A stretch of 64,000 nt of DNA from Gibbsiella quercinecans (GTDB taxonomy: Bacteria > Pseudomonadota > Gammaproteobacteria > Enterobacterales > Enterobacteriaceae): NCBI RefSeq assembly GCF_002291425.1, contig NZ_CP014136.1:4092001-4156000 (forward strand), given 5' to 3'. Under the pieces are notes generated by a model. The model was not told where the DNA came from and searched no databases. It saw nothing but the letters and a program-made list of their open reading frames with translations. Positions 31,491-39,549 of the stretch are shown here, in pieces (the first letter of the stretch is position 1; every line of letters starts with the position of its first letter). The translations under genes and the position numbers were made by a program.

Positions 31491-31520
31491 GAAAAAAAAC
31501 GGCACCGTTACGGGTGCCGT
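31491..31520 (-). terminator. Rho-independent terminator of purMN
   Basis: Read on the minus strand, ACGGCACC-CGTAAC-GGTGCCGT forms an eight-pair stem followed by seven T residues. It lies about 25 bases after the purN stop. Confidence 0.85.
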
Positions 31521-31544
31521 TGAGGGAGAATTTAGGTTCTGGGG

Positions 31545-32186
31545 CTACTCATCGGCCGCATAGCCTTGCGCCGGCAACAGCTGGCCGTCAAGCCAGGCGC
31601 CGCCGTTGCGCATCTCCAGGCGCCCATCGATAAACCAGCTTACCACCAGCGGATAGAGCGTGTGCTCCTGGGTTTGCACCCGTTCCAGCACCTCTTCCTC
31701 TGTATCGCCGGGGAAGATAGGCACTTTGGCCTGTAATACCACCGGGCCGCCGTCGAGCTGTTCGGTGACAAAGTGCACGGAGGTGCCGTGTTCACTGTCG
31801 CCGTTGTCGATAGCCTGACGGTGAGTGTTCAGGCCGGGGTATTTGGGCAGCAGGGAAGGGTGGATGTTCAGCATGCGCCCGGCATAGTGCTGCACGAACG
31901 GCGCACTGAGGATGCGCATGTAGCCGGCCAGCACCACCAGATCCGGCTGGTAGCCGTCGATAGCGTCTGCCAGCGCGGCGTCGAACGCGGCACGATCGGC
32001 AAAGGCGCCGTTATCCAGCGCCTGGGTGGCAATGCCGGCTTCACTGGCGCGCTGCAGGCCGTAAGCCTGCGCCTTGTTGCTGAACACCGCGACGATCTCG
32101 GCGGCGATGCGCCCCTGCTGGCAGGCGTCAATCAGCGCCTGGAGATTGCTCCCCTGGCCGGAGATTAACACCACGATCTTTTTCAT
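31545..32186 (-). CDS. purN: Phosphoribosylglycinamide formyltransferase PurN
   Basis: Transfers the formyl group of 10-formyltetrahydrofolate to GAR in step three of purine synthesis. 213 residues (E. coli 212). The start [22 protein letters not shown] holds the phosphate-binding GSN. The active-site segment MLNIHPSLLPKYPGLNTHRQA gives the catalytic Asn and His, and the catalytic Asp lies in VTEQLDGGPVVLQ. It is second in the purMN operon, starting at the purM stop with a one-base overlap. Confidence 0.97.
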   Translation of the reverse strand: MKKIVVLISGQGSNLQALIDACQQGRIAAEIVAVFSNKAQAYGLQRASEAGIATQALDNGAFADRAAFDAALADAIDGYQPDLVVLAGYMRILSAPFVQHYAGRMLNIHPSLLPKYPGLNTHRQAIDNGDSEHGTSVHFVTEQLDGGPVVLQAKVPIFPGDTEEEVLERVQTQEHTLYPLVVSWFIDGRLEMRNGGAWLDGQLLPAQGYAADE

Positions 32187-33223
32187 TACCCGATAACCAC
32201 GCGCTGTTCATCAGCAGCAGCGGCCAGTTTACCGATCTGCCAGGCCTTTTCACCCGCGGCGTTCAACCGTGCGATGGCGGCATCGGCTTCGGCCTGCGGC
32301 AAGGCGATGACCATACCAACGCCACAGTTGAAGGTGCGGTACATTTCGTGGCGGCTGACGTTGCCGGCCTGTTGCAGCCAGTTGAACACCGCCGGCCACT
32401 GCCAGCTTGATTCATCGATCACCGCCTGCACGCCTTCCGGCAGCACGCGTGGGATATTTTCCCAGAAGCCGCCGCCGGTCAGGTGGGCGATAGCATGGAT
32501 CTCGTGATTGGCGATCAGTTCCAGCACCGATTTCACGTAGATTTTGGTTGGCGCCAGCAGGTGATCGGCCAGCGGCTTGCCTTCGAGCTGAACCGCGGTG
32601 GGATCGGTGTTGCTGAACTCAAGAATTTTGCGCACCAGCGAGTAGCCATTTGAATGCGGGCCGGAAGCGCCCAGGGCGATCAGCACGTCGCCAGGCTGAA
32701 CTTTGCTGCCGTCGATGATTTCTGATTTTTCCACTACGCCAACGCAAAAGCCCGCCACGTCGTAGTCTTCGCCGTGATACATGCCCGGCATTTCAGCGGT
32801 TTCGCCGCCCACCAGGGCGCAGCCGGACTGTTTGCAGCCTTCGGCAATGCCGCTGATGACGCTGGCCGCGGTATCGACATCCAGCTTGCCGGTGGCGTAG
32901 TAATCCAGGAAGAACAACGGCTCTGCGCCTTGCACCACCAGATCGTTAACGCACATGGCCACCAAATCGATACCGATGGTGTCGTGGCGTTTCAGATCCA
33001 TCGCCAGACGCAGCTTGGTGCCTACGCCGTCGGTACCGGAGACCAGCACCGGTTCGCGGTATTTTTGCGGCAACGCACACAGGGCGCCAAAACCGCCCAG
33101 CCCACCCATCACTTCCGGGCGGCGGGTCTGTTTTACTACACCTTTGATGCGGTCTACCAATGCGTTGCCGGCATCGATATCCACGCCTGCGTCTTTATAG
33201 CTGAGAGAGGTTTTGTCGGTCAC
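32186..33223 (-). CDS. purM: Phosphoribosylformylglycinamidine cyclo-ligase PurM (AIR synthetase)
   Basis: ATP-dependent closure of FGAM to AIR, step five of purine synthesis. 345 residues, the same as E. coli, when started at the GTG complementing 33221-33223 ([20 protein letters not shown]), preceded by GGGGATC. Longer ATG starts add residues with no family counterpart. Typical segments include [32 protein letters not shown] and [18 protein letters not shown] PurR-type operator lies about 85 bases upstream. Confidence 0.97.
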   Translation of the reverse strand: MTDKTSLSYKDAGVDIDAGNALVDRIKGVVKQTRRPEVMGGLGGFGALCALPQKYREPVLVSGTDGVGTKLRLAMDLKRHDTIGIDLVAMCVNDLVVQGAEPLFFLDYYATGKLDVDTAASVISGIAEGCKQSGCALVGGETAEMPGMYHGEDYDVAGFCVGVVEKSEIIDGSKVQPGDVLIALGASGPHSNGYSLVRKILEFSNTDPTAVQLEGKPLADHLLAPTKIYVKSVLELIANHEIHAIAHLTGGGFWENIPRVLPEGVQAVIDESSWQWPAVFNWLQQAGNVSRHEMYRTFNCGVGMVIALPQAEADAAIARLNAAGEKAWQIGKLAAAADEQRVVIG

Positions 33224-33307
33224 TGCGCGATCCCCACGGCGGTTTGCTGTTTGAAAACTGTGCTTCCGGCGTTGATACCGGAAAATGCGCGGCAATTCTA
33301 ACAGCGC

Positions 33308-33323
33308 AGGCAATCGTTTGCGA
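33308..33323 (-). promoter_or_regulatory. PurR-type operator upstream of purMN
   Basis: On the minus strand TCGCAAACGATTGCCT matches the PurR consensus ACGCAAACGTTTTCGT at 12 of 16 positions, including the core CGCAAACG. Placement before purM fits purine repression known from E. coli. Confidence 0.75.
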
Positions 33324-33357
33324 GTGGCTTATGCCCTCGGCCGGCTTTTTCGCCTTC

Positions 33358-33416
33358 TATATCCTTCATACTTCAAGTTGCAGGTATGTTGGCTTGGTTA
33401 CTCGGCCCCTCCCTGG
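33358..33416. repeat. Partial enterobacterial palindromic repeat upstream of purM
   Basis: TATATCCTTCATACTTCAAG followed by TTGCAGG is the terminal motif of a dispersed palindromic repeat common in Serratia and Yersinia. The opposite terminus type (AAATAATTCGAGTTGCAGG) occurs at about 35001. Only one end is recognisable here. Confidence 0.6.
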
Positions 33417-33441
33417 GCCTCGCCCCTTTGTCAGCAGTCTG

Positions 33442-33459
33442 ACCTGGCATCAGCCAGGT
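33442..33459. terminator. Hairpin ACCTGGC-ATCA-GCCAGGT
   Basis: Seven-pair stem just beyond the stop of the immunity-like gene (minus strand). The T-rich side is on the plus strand, so it is not a clean terminator for the module. Confidence 0.35.
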
Positions 33460-33471
33460 TTGTTCTGAGGA

Positions 33472-33939
33472 TTACTTTGTTGGGGGTTGTGCTGTTTCTT
33501 GTCTGATCTCGTCAATCACGTCACGCATGTTACTTAGACATTCTGCGGCAGGAGTTCCAGCCTTTTCCAGCACTGGCTCTGCCTTCGCGAAATACTCCTC
33601 AACCTTTATCTGATTTGCATGTGTGATTAAAGGTATGCCACATATCATTGATGTGCCGAAACGTTGCTTTAATGGGTCGGTGCTCATGTCGAGAGATTTG
33701 GTTGCGTTAATGACAGATACAGGGTCTTTAATCAGCGCCATGCTAAGAGCTGTCGTCAGTTCCTCTGTGTGCTCAGCGTCGAGGGTATCACCAATATTGT
33801 CAATTTTCCCCGGCAATGCATGGAGTGTTTTGTTGTCTGCCCGTTCTATCAGTTGAATATAAACGCTCCATTCTTTTAACGATGCCATGCATGAGGACGA
33901 GATAATGCAGGCGATCAGCAAGATGGTTCGCCGAATCAT
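33472..33939 (-). CDS. Putative periplasmic immunity protein for the adjacent Tlde1-type effector
   Basis: 155 residues. The N terminus MIRRTILLIACIISSSCMAS is a signal peptide. The cysteine at 17 could be a lipoprotein site, though the lipobox is imperfect, or cleavage could follow CMA. The mature part is mainly helical, with a cysteine pair (CGIPL and AECLSN). I recognise no named family. Its start overlaps the effector stop by four bases (ATGA), and it is exported, as expected for protection against a peptidoglycan-targeting toxin acting in the periplasm. The role is inferred from this arrangement, which matches the effector-immunity order described for Salmonella tlde1-tldi1. Confidence 0.6.
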   Translation of the reverse strand: MIRRTILLIACIISSSCMASLKEWSVYIQLIERADNKTLHALPGKIDNIGDTLDAEHTEELTTALSMALIKDPVSVINATKSLDMSTDPLKQRFGTSMICGIPLITHANQIKVEEYFAKAEPVLEKAGTPAAECLSNMRDVIDEIRQETAQPPTK

Positions 33940-34298
33940 CTTACTACCTCCAGTGACTTATCCGGTGATTGGATGATTTTTGTGCGAATAACCGGTCCAA
34001 GTATTATACAGCCCTCAGAGGCGAATCCAGGTACTTTCGGCGGCTTCCTCTCGCCGTGGATACGAAACAGAGAACGTCCATAACTTTCGCCAGATGTTTG
34101 CGTCAAAATTATGGTAAATGGCCCCTTTGAATTAGTATGCCCGCCAATATGCCAAGTGCCGCGAGGTATTGGCCCCATACCTTTAACATGCTGCCGATCT
34201 GGATTGTTTTTGTTGGTCAGATTCCCCGAATAACCTTTACCGATTAACTTACCGTTATGCCACAGCTCGCCGGTACTTTGGTGGTATATCCATGCCAT
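33936..34298 (-). CDS. Tlde1-family (DUF2778) L,D-transpeptidase-like T6SS effector
   Basis: 120 residues starting MAWIYHQSTGELWHNGKLIG. The DUF2778 pattern is complete: GYSG, the proline-rich turn GMGPIPRGTWHIGGH, then FRIHGERKPPKVPGFASEGC with H81 and C97 as the likely catalytic pair. In Salmonella, Tlde1 is injected by a type VI secretion system and cuts or alters the peptide stems of target peptidoglycan. There is no signal peptide, as expected for a protein exported by T6SS. It follows hcp by 11 bases and overlaps the exported immunity-like gene, so delivery with or inside the Hcp ring is likely. Confidence 0.85.
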   Translation of the reverse strand: MAWIYHQSTGELWHNGKLIGKGYSGNLTNKNNPDRQHVKGMGPIPRGTWHIGGHTNSKGPFTIILTQTSGESYGRSLFRIHGERKPPKVPGFASEGCIILGPVIRTKIIQSPDKSLEVVR

Positions 34299-34309
34299 GT
34301 GTTGTTCTC

Positions 34310-34801
34310 CTATGCCGCGCTGCGCTTTTTCCAGGAATCAGAGTGAATAATATTGCCTTCCAAATATTTCCAGGTGATTTTCTCATACGTCATTTCGAGC
34401 TCTTCAAGGTGATCGTGACGTTCGTAGTCCGGGTCTTTGACATCTTCCATAAACGGTACGACACAGGTAATACGGGCATTCTCAAGAAGTACGTTAAAAT
34501 ATTCTTCTTCCTGTCCGGCGTAATTAATGCGATAGAATTTAAGCTCGGCGGATTTTAAGCGTTCCCCGGAGGTAACGAACTGATAAAGGTACGGACTGGA
34601 AGAATCCAGCGCTTTGGTGAGGATAAAGGGCGCATGTTCGCGAGGTGCCGTTATCTTGCCGGACAGATCATCGGTAGGGAGTGATACGGCATGAGCTAGC
34701 GCGGTTATCTCTATGCTTCCCTCGCGTTGGTGTATGTCTACAGATCCTTTGACGGGGTTTCCACCATCGTCCTTTAACCATAAATAAACAGGTATAGCCA
34801 T
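34310..34801 (-). CDS. hcp: Hcp family type VI secretion tube protein (orphan)
   Basis: 163 residues, starting MAIPVYLWLKDDGGNPVKGS and continuing GSIEITALAHAVSLPTD, the Hcp1 pattern. TKALDSSSPYLYQFVTSGERLKSAELKFYRI and the end YEKITWKYLEGNIIHSDSW are also typical. Hcp hexamers build the tube thrown by T6SS and can carry small effectors in their lumen. No other T6SS structural gene is in the window, so this is an auxiliary hcp-effector-immunity island. The ribosome binding site is AAAGGAAC. An FNR-like box lies upstream. Confidence 0.9.
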   Translation of the reverse strand: MAIPVYLWLKDDGGNPVKGSVDIHQREGSIEITALAHAVSLPTDDLSGKITAPREHAPFILTKALDSSSPYLYQFVTSGERLKSAELKFYRINYAGQEEEYFNVLLENARITCVVPFMEDVKDPDYERHDHLEELEMTYEKITWKYLEGNIIHSDSWKKRSAA

Positions 34802-34882
34802 TCAGTGAGTTCCTTTCTCATTATTAGAACGCTAATTATCACCTTGCATTCCTTTACGGATGAAACATCAAATGATTCTTTA

Positions 34883-34896
34883 TTGATTTAAATCAA
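34883..34896 (-). promoter_or_regulatory. FNR-like box upstream of hcp
   Basis: TTGATTTAAATCAA matches the FNR consensus TTGAT-N4-ATCAA exactly and is the core of a 16-base palindrome (34882-34897). A GATAAT at 34835-34840 (minus strand) would put transcription start near 34828 and the box centre near -61, a usual activator distance. FNR control is inference; CRP-family relatives could also bind. Confidence 0.6.
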
Positions 34897-34993
34897 TAGA
34901 ATGAGTTTTTTTGATTTTGGTTCAAACAGAAATACGTGGCGTTGAATCTCTGCAACGATTTGGGATCACGGTTATGTAGTCACTGACGAAATC

Positions 34994-35232
34994 TATACCC
35001 AAAATAATTCGAGTTGCAGGACAAAAATGCAAAAGCGTTTTTGAACAACGCTAGCGCTGGCCCCGAAGGGGTGAGGCCAGATGGCCGAATCACGCGGCTT
35101 TGCTGCGACAAATTCGTCAGGAACGAATTTGCCTGGCCCCTGGCCAGCCTTCGGTGAGAGACAAGGATGTCTCTCATCAATCCCCTGGAGCTTACCGAAG
35201 TCAAGTGACTGGGGTGAGCTCTTAAACGCCAC
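34994..35232. repeat. Palindromic repeat copy with several internal hairpins
   Basis: The left edge CTATACCCAAAATAATTCGA followed by GTTGCAGG is the terminus of a common enterobacterial palindromic repeat. The right part CCCCTGGAGCTTACC...AGTGACTGGGGTGAGC resembles its internal section. Between them lie further hairpins: CAAATTCGT/ACGAATTTG (35109-35131) and TGAGAGACA/TGTCTCTCA (35155-35176). The stretch 35236-35480 contains no gene and no feature I recognise. Confidence 0.6.
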
Positions 35233-35491
35233 GTACTGGCCTCAGGTAATGACCGGGAACACTTCGTTGATGTTCGTGGAGAACTCCCGACCGGAAGATT
35301 GGACCAATAACACGCTATCGCGTGGCGGGCGACAGTGTTTTCTGGAGCGCGTGACTCGCCGACGAACAGCGGCCGGAAGACGTTGACCTGGTAATCATCA
35401 TCGTCCGTAATTATCTGCGGGGTGATCTATTATTAAAACTTTTGTTGATCCCGATCGGGCTCGCGTGGATGGCACAGCCCCAAAAAGGCGG

Positions 35492-35497
35492 TATAAT
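35492..35497 (+). promoter_or_regulatory. Probable -10 element of the upp promoter
   Basis: TATAAT in GGTATAATCCCGCG, 45 bases before the upp start. The -35 element is not clear. Confidence 0.5.
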
Positions 35498-35541
35498 CCC
35501 GCGATTTTTTGGCCGTCAACCGCCTTAATAGGAGAAAAATG

Positions 35542-36168
35542 ATGAAGATCGTTGAGGTGAAACACCCGCTGGTGAAACATAAGCTGGGCCTGATGCGTGA
35601 ACATGACATCAGTACCAAACGCTTTCGTGAGCTGGCTTCTGAAGTGGGGAGTTTGCTGACCTATGAAGCGACCGCCGATCTGGAAACCGAGAAGGTGACC
35701 ATTGAGGGCTGGTGTGGGCCGGTTGAGATTGACCAGATTAAAGGGAAAAAAATTACCGTCGTGCCGATCCTGCGCGCCGGCCTGGGGATGATGGATGGCG
35801 TGCTGGAACACGTGCCCAGCGCGCGCATCAGCGTGGTAGGGGTATACCGTAACGAAGAAACCCTGGAACCCGTGCCGTATTTCCAGAAGTTGGTGTCCAA
35901 TATCGAAGAGCGTATGGCGCTGATCGTCGATCCGATGCTGGCGACCGGCGGCTCAATGATTGCCACCATTGATCTGCTGAAAAAAGCCGGCTGTAACAGC
36001 ATTAAAGTGCTGGTGCTGGTTGCCGCGCCGGAAGGCATCCGCGCATTGGAAAAAGCGCACCCAGACGTTGAGCTGTACACCGCCGCCATTGACCAGTGTT
36101 TGAATGAGAAGGGCTACATCGTGCCGGGCCTGGGCGATGCGGGCGATAAAATATTTGGTACCAAGTAA
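35542..36168 (+). CDS. upp: Uracil phosphoribosyltransferase Upp
   Basis: Converts uracil and PRPP to UMP in pyrimidine salvage. 208 residues, as in E. coli, from the second of two adjacent ATGs ([20 protein letters not shown]), seven bases after GGAG. The PRPP loop is [17 protein letters not shown], and the uracil-binding end is [17 protein letters not shown]. Forms a salvage pair with uraA downstream, separated by a terminator-like hairpin. Confidence 0.98.
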   Translation: MKIVEVKHPLVKHKLGLMREHDISTKRFRELASEVGSLLTYEATADLETEKVTIEGWCGPVEIDQIKGKKITVVPILRAGLGMMDGVLEHVPSARISVVGVYRNEETLEPVPYFQKLVSNIEERMALIVDPMLATGGSMIATIDLLKKAGCNSIKVLVLVAAPEGIRALEKAHPDVELYTAAIDQCLNEKGYIVPGLGDAGDKIFGTK

Positions 36169-36174
36169 CATTTG

Positions 36175-36201
36175 AGCCGGCGCTGAAGTCGGCTTTTTTT
36201 T
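36175..36201 (+). terminator. Terminator or attenuator between upp and uraA
   Basis: AGCCG-GCGCTGAAGT-CGGCT followed by a run of eight T residues, directly after the upp stop. uraA may be expressed by read-through or from its own promoter. Confidence 0.7.
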
Positions 36202-36302
36202 GCCTGGGCTTTATTGGGCTGGCGCGGGTGCCGAAGGGTATTGCGCCCAGCCTGGTCAGCATGGCATGACTGCAAACACCACGTTCAGAGGAAAAACACA
36301 CC

Positions 36303-37592
36303 ATGACCCGTCGCGCCATTGGCGTCAGTGAGCGCTTGCCGCTGCTCCAGACTATTCCGCTCAGTTTCCAGCATTTATTCGCCATGTTCGGCGCTACGGT
36401 GCTAGTGCCTATCCTGTTCAAGATAAACCCGGCGACGGTGCTGCTGTTCAACGGCGTGGGTACGCTGCTGTACCTGTTTATTTGTAAAGGGAAAATCCCC
36501 GCTTATTTGGGCTCTAGCTTTGCGTTTATTTCCCCGGTGCTGTTGCTGTTGCCGTTGGGGTATGAGGTGGCGCTGGGCGGCTTTATCATGTGTGGCGTGC
36601 TGTTCTGCCTGGTGGCGTTGATCGTGCAGAAGGCCGGCACCGGCTGGCTGGATGTGCTCTTCCCGCCGGCGGCGATGGGGGCCATCGTTGCGGTTATCGG
36701 CCTGGAATTGGCGGGCGTGGCGGCCAATATGGCCGGGCTGCTGCCGGCGGACGGCGCTTCGGTGGATGGCACCACCATCACTATTTCGATGGTGACGCTG
36801 GGTGTCACGGTGCTCGGTTCGGTGCTGTTCCGCGGTTTCCTGGCGATTATCCCGATTTTGATTGGCGTGCTGGTGGGCTATGCGCTGTCGTTTGGCATGG
36901 GCGTGGTGGATTTGACGCCGATCCGCGAGGCGCACTGGTTTGCCTTGCCCACTTTCTACACGCCGCGTTTTGAGTGGTTTGCCATTCTGACTATTTTGCC
37001 AGCGGCGCTGGTGGTGATTGCCGAGCACATCGGCCATCTGGTGGTGACGGCCAATATCGTTAAAAAAGATCTGATTCGCGATCCGGGGCTGCACCGTTCC
37101 ATGTTTGCCAACGGTATTTCGACGGTGATTTCCGGTTTCTTCGGCTCCACGCCGAACACCACCTACGGCGAGAATATCGGCGTGATGGCGATTACCAAGG
37201 TATACAGCACCTGGGTGATTGGCGGCGCGGCGATTTTGGCGATCCTGCTTTCCTGCATCGGTAAACTGGCGGCGGCGATTCAGGCCATCCCGGTGCCGGT
37301 CATGGGCGGCGTATCGCTGCTGCTGTATGGCGTGATTGGCGCTTCCGGTATTCGTGTGCTGATTGAATCCAAGGTGGATTATAACAAGGCGCAGAACCTG
37401 ATCCTGACCTCGATTATCCTGATTATCGGCGTGAGCGGTGCCAAGGTGCATATCGGTGCCGCTGAGCTGAAAGGCATGGCGCTGGCCACTATTGTGGGTA
37501 TTTGCCTGAGCCTGCTGTTCAAGGTCATTAGTCTTTTCCGCAAGGAGGAAGAGGTGATTGATGTGCAGGAAGAGCGCGGTATACAGAAGTAA
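36303..37592 (+). CDS. uraA: Uracil:proton symporter UraA
   Basis: NCS2/NAT family permease of 429 residues (E. coli 429) with 14 membrane segments. The start MTRRAIGVSERLPLLQTIPLS matches UraA, and uracil-site segments AYLGSSFAFISPVLLL and PAALVVIAEHIGHLVVTANI (with the substrate-binding glutamate) are present. The NAT signature region is FFGSTPNTTYGENIGVMAITK. AGAGGAA precedes the start. After the stop the E. coli neighbour would be hda, but 5 kb of accessory DNA intervenes. Confidence 0.97.
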   Translation: MTRRAIGVSERLPLLQTIPLSFQHLFAMFGATVLVPILFKINPATVLLFNGVGTLLYLFICKGKIPAYLGSSFAFISPVLLLLPLGYEVALGGFIMCGVLFCLVALIVQKAGTGWLDVLFPPAAMGAIVAVIGLELAGVAANMAGLLPADGASVDGTTITISMVTLGVTVLGSVLFRGFLAIIPILIGVLVGYALSFGMGVVDLTPIREAHWFALPTFYTPRFEWFAILTILPAALVVIAEHIGHLVVTANIVKKDLIRDPGLHRSMFANGISTVISGFFGSTPNTTYGENIGVMAITKVYSTWVIGGAAILAILLSCIGKLAAAIQAIPVPVMGGVSLLLYGVIGASGIRVLIESKVDYNKAQNLILTSIILIIGVSGAKVHIGAAELKGMALATIVGICLSLLFKVISLFRKEEEVIDVQEERGIQK

Positions 37593-37599
37593 GCGTTAA

Positions 37600-37661
37600 A
37601 AGGGCGGGCTTTGGTTGATATGGCGAGGGTTTCGGTCGCCATAACACCGTAGCCCGCGCCC
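37600..37661. terminator. Nested inverted repeat after uraA
   Basis: Inner arms TATGGCGA and TCGCCATA with a nine-base loop sit inside imperfect outer arms GGGCGGGCT and AGCCCGCGCCC. No T run follows, so termination is uncertain. The IS481 remnant begins 17 bases later. Confidence 0.4.
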
Positions 37662-37677
37662 GATTCAGGGCAGAGCC

Positions 37678-37773
37678 TGTATGAACCGGGCACATGGGTA
37701 ACAGGTTATAACTGGCACAGTCAACGATATAGGGAGGTTTACTGTGCCTTGGCCTGAGAGTGTTACCATGCAA
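37678..37773. mobile_element. Solo left end of an IS481-family element (remnant)
   Basis: These 96 bases match, apart from a 25-base internal difference and a few substitutions, the left end of the complete IS481 element at 40253. They run from the terminus TGTATGAACCGGGCACATGG through the transposase start (GTGCCTTGGCCTGAGAGTG) to codon ten. The sequence then switches to unrelated DNA. The rest of the element was lost, with the deletion running into the methyltransferase remnant. Confidence 0.85.
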
Positions 37774-37797
37774 TGTTTCTCCGGGCTGGAGTAACAG

Positions 37798-38091
37798 TTG
37801 TTGACTCCGCCGTTTGTGAAGATCAGCGAGCCGGCTTGTGTTGCCGGAGCCATGATGATCCGTTGCAGTCGAGATTCAGGCGTTGGGTATGCGCCTTCAC
37901 TGCATATGTGGGTTTCCTGTGTTGACATCGATGTGGTAGCGATGTCGATGGCGTTGTCTTCGCTTGGCATTCCTGGAGAGGTTGTGTTGGGGAACGCACT
38001 GGCAGATGAACGGCGATTGGTGATGTATACCCCGATGCATTGGTTAGAACAATGGCCACTTTGCTTACAGACGATTAAAGCGATTAGTTGA
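37798..38091 (+). pseudogene. Remnant of an N6-type DNA methyltransferase
   Basis: A 97-codon frame with the partial SAM motif SEPACVAGAMM (normally S/D-PACGAGAM), followed by CVDIDVVAMSMALSSLGIPGEVVLGNAL and YTPMHWLEQW. The layout resembles the middle and C-terminal part of phage or plasmid methylases that carry DPACGAGAM, DID and VGNSL. The only start in frame is TTG, the N-terminal half is gone, and the first glycine of the SAM motif is replaced by valine. It is joined directly to the IS481 remnant, so I read it as debris of a mobile element. The exact parent is uncertain. Confidence 0.55.
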
Positions 38092-38096
38092 CTACT

Positions 38097-38126
38097 ATCG
38101 CCCCTGACAGAGGCGATTATTTTTTG
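38097..38126 (+). terminator. Terminator after the methyltransferase remnant
   Basis: ATCGCC-CCTGACAGA-GGCGAT stem followed by TATTTTTTG, six bases after the stop codon. Confidence 0.75.
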
Positions 38127-38358
38127 CGTATTAATTGCGGGGTGTATTTTATGAGTCTAAATTCTTGGCCAGAACTGACGCTATGGCTTTTTAGTTCTCG
38201 GTGGGTTTGCCGCATTTTCTTGGCCTTATCACGTCTGGAGGAGTCGTAGAAAAGGGGAATAGACACAACCACCCTAGCGTGGTCCCTTGAAGGAAGGGCA
38301 ATTCCGTTCACACCTGGTTGTGATAGCATAGCTGCGACATTTTTCAGAGCCAGGGTTG

Positions 38359-39288
38359 ATGAAAAAGAAAAGCAACACGCCAACGCCCCACGACGCCACG
38401 TTCCGGCAGTTCCTGACCCAACCGGAGATTGCCCGGGATTTTATGTAAATCCATTTGCCGGCCGAGTTGCGCGCTATCTGCGACCTTACCACGCTGAAAC
38501 TGGAATCCGGCTCGTTCGTTGAGGATGATCTCCGCCAGTATTTCAGCGACGTCCTCTACAGCCTGAAAACCACCGCCGGCGACAGTTACGTCCATGTACT
38601 TATCGAACACCAGTCGAGTCCCGATAAACACATGGCCTCCAGGATGTTTCGCTATGCTATAGCCGCCATGCAGCGCCATCTTGAGGCGAGCCATAAGAAG
38701 TTGCCGCTGGTAATTCCGGTGCTGTTTTATGTAGGCAAACGCAGCCCGTATCCATACTCCACCCGTTGGCTGGATGAATTTGAAGACCCGGAGCTGGCTG
38801 GAAAACTCTACAGCTGTGCTTTTCCGCTGGTCGATGTCACCGTCATTCCGGATGATGAGATTATGGGCCATCGCAGTATGGCCGCCCTGACCCTGCTTCA
38901 GAAGCATATTCACCAGCGCGATATGGCCACCCTTACGGATCGGCTGGCCACGCTGCTGATGACCGATTATCTTTCTTCACCACAGGTCATGGCACTGATA
39001 CAATACTTAGTACAGGTGGGTGAGTCAGCCGACTCTGAAGCCTTTGTACGCGAACTGGCACAGCGTGTGCCGCAACACGGAGACGCACTTATGACCATCG
39101 CACAACAACTTGAACAGAAGGGTATCGAGAAGGGTATCCAGCTTGGCAGGCAGGAAGGTCGCAATGAAGGCAAGCTGGAAGGTAAGCTTGAAGTTGCCCG
39201 TACCATGCTGCAGAACGGCATTGACCGCAATACCGTCATGAAAATGACCGCTCTGACTGAAGACGACCTGGCGCAGATCCGCCACTAA
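38359..39288 (+). pseudogene. Rpn family recombination-promoting nuclease, interrupted by a nonsense codon
   Basis: The frame opens MKKKSNTPTPHDATFRQFLT and is in phase with the downstream sequence, but codon 30 is TAA (38446-38448) where family members have CAA (DFMQLHLPAEL). Beyond it the protein is intact for 279 codons. The PD-(D/E)xK-like region is DDLRQYFSDVLYSLK and VLIEHQSS, then VIPVLFYVGKRSPYPYSTRW, VTVIPDDEIMGHRSMAALTLLQKHIHQRD, and the C-terminal QQLEQKGIEKGI repeat helix. E. coli Rpn proteins are about 290-310 residues. Read-through or an internal start could still give product, so pseudogene is likely but not certain. Confidence 0.8.
39091..39288 (+). CDS. Internal RpnS-like small antitoxin frame
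   Basis: Within the rpn gene, an ATG at 39091 preceded eight bases earlier by GGAG would start a 65-residue protein identical to the C-terminal domain (MTIAQQLEQKGIEKGIQLGR to DDLAQIRH). E. coli rpn genes are known to make such a short protein (RpnS) that inhibits the long nuclease RpnL. The nonsense codon upstream does not touch this frame. Expression is inferred from the ribosome binding site and the published family behaviour. Confidence 0.55.
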   Translation: MTIAQQLEQKGIEKGIQLGRQEGRNEGKLEGKLEVARTMLQNGIDRNTVMKMTALTEDDLAQIRH

Positions 39289-39401
39289 TCATCCTTTCCT
39301 GACACTCCCTGTCTGGCCATCAGCGTAAACTGGTGGGGCAGGGAGGCATCCCCTTCAGGCTCTGCCTGCCAGCTACAGCGATTAAACAGCTTCATCACGC
39401 C

Positions 39402-39442
39402 TGCTAACACTTTACACCGGGCACATGGGTAACAGGTTATAA
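39402..39442. mobile_element. Second solo IS481 end fragment
   Basis: TAACACTTTACACCGGGCAC followed by ATGGGTAACAGGTTATAACTG is identical to the inner part of the left end of the complete element (40275-40314). It lacks the outermost TGTATGAACC and any transposase sequence. Confidence 0.75.
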
Positions 39443-39549
39443 CTGTTTCAGCAACGATGCGTTTGCCCGGCTCGCAGGGTATAATCTCAATTTACGGGGA
39501 ATATTTATCCTGTAATGTAAAATATGACGGGAATAGGGAGACATCGGGT

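Noticed and set aside
36402..37451. 349-codon minus-strand frame opposite uraA
   Set aside because: Shadow of uraA with low-complexity H/Q/R-rich composition; no domain.
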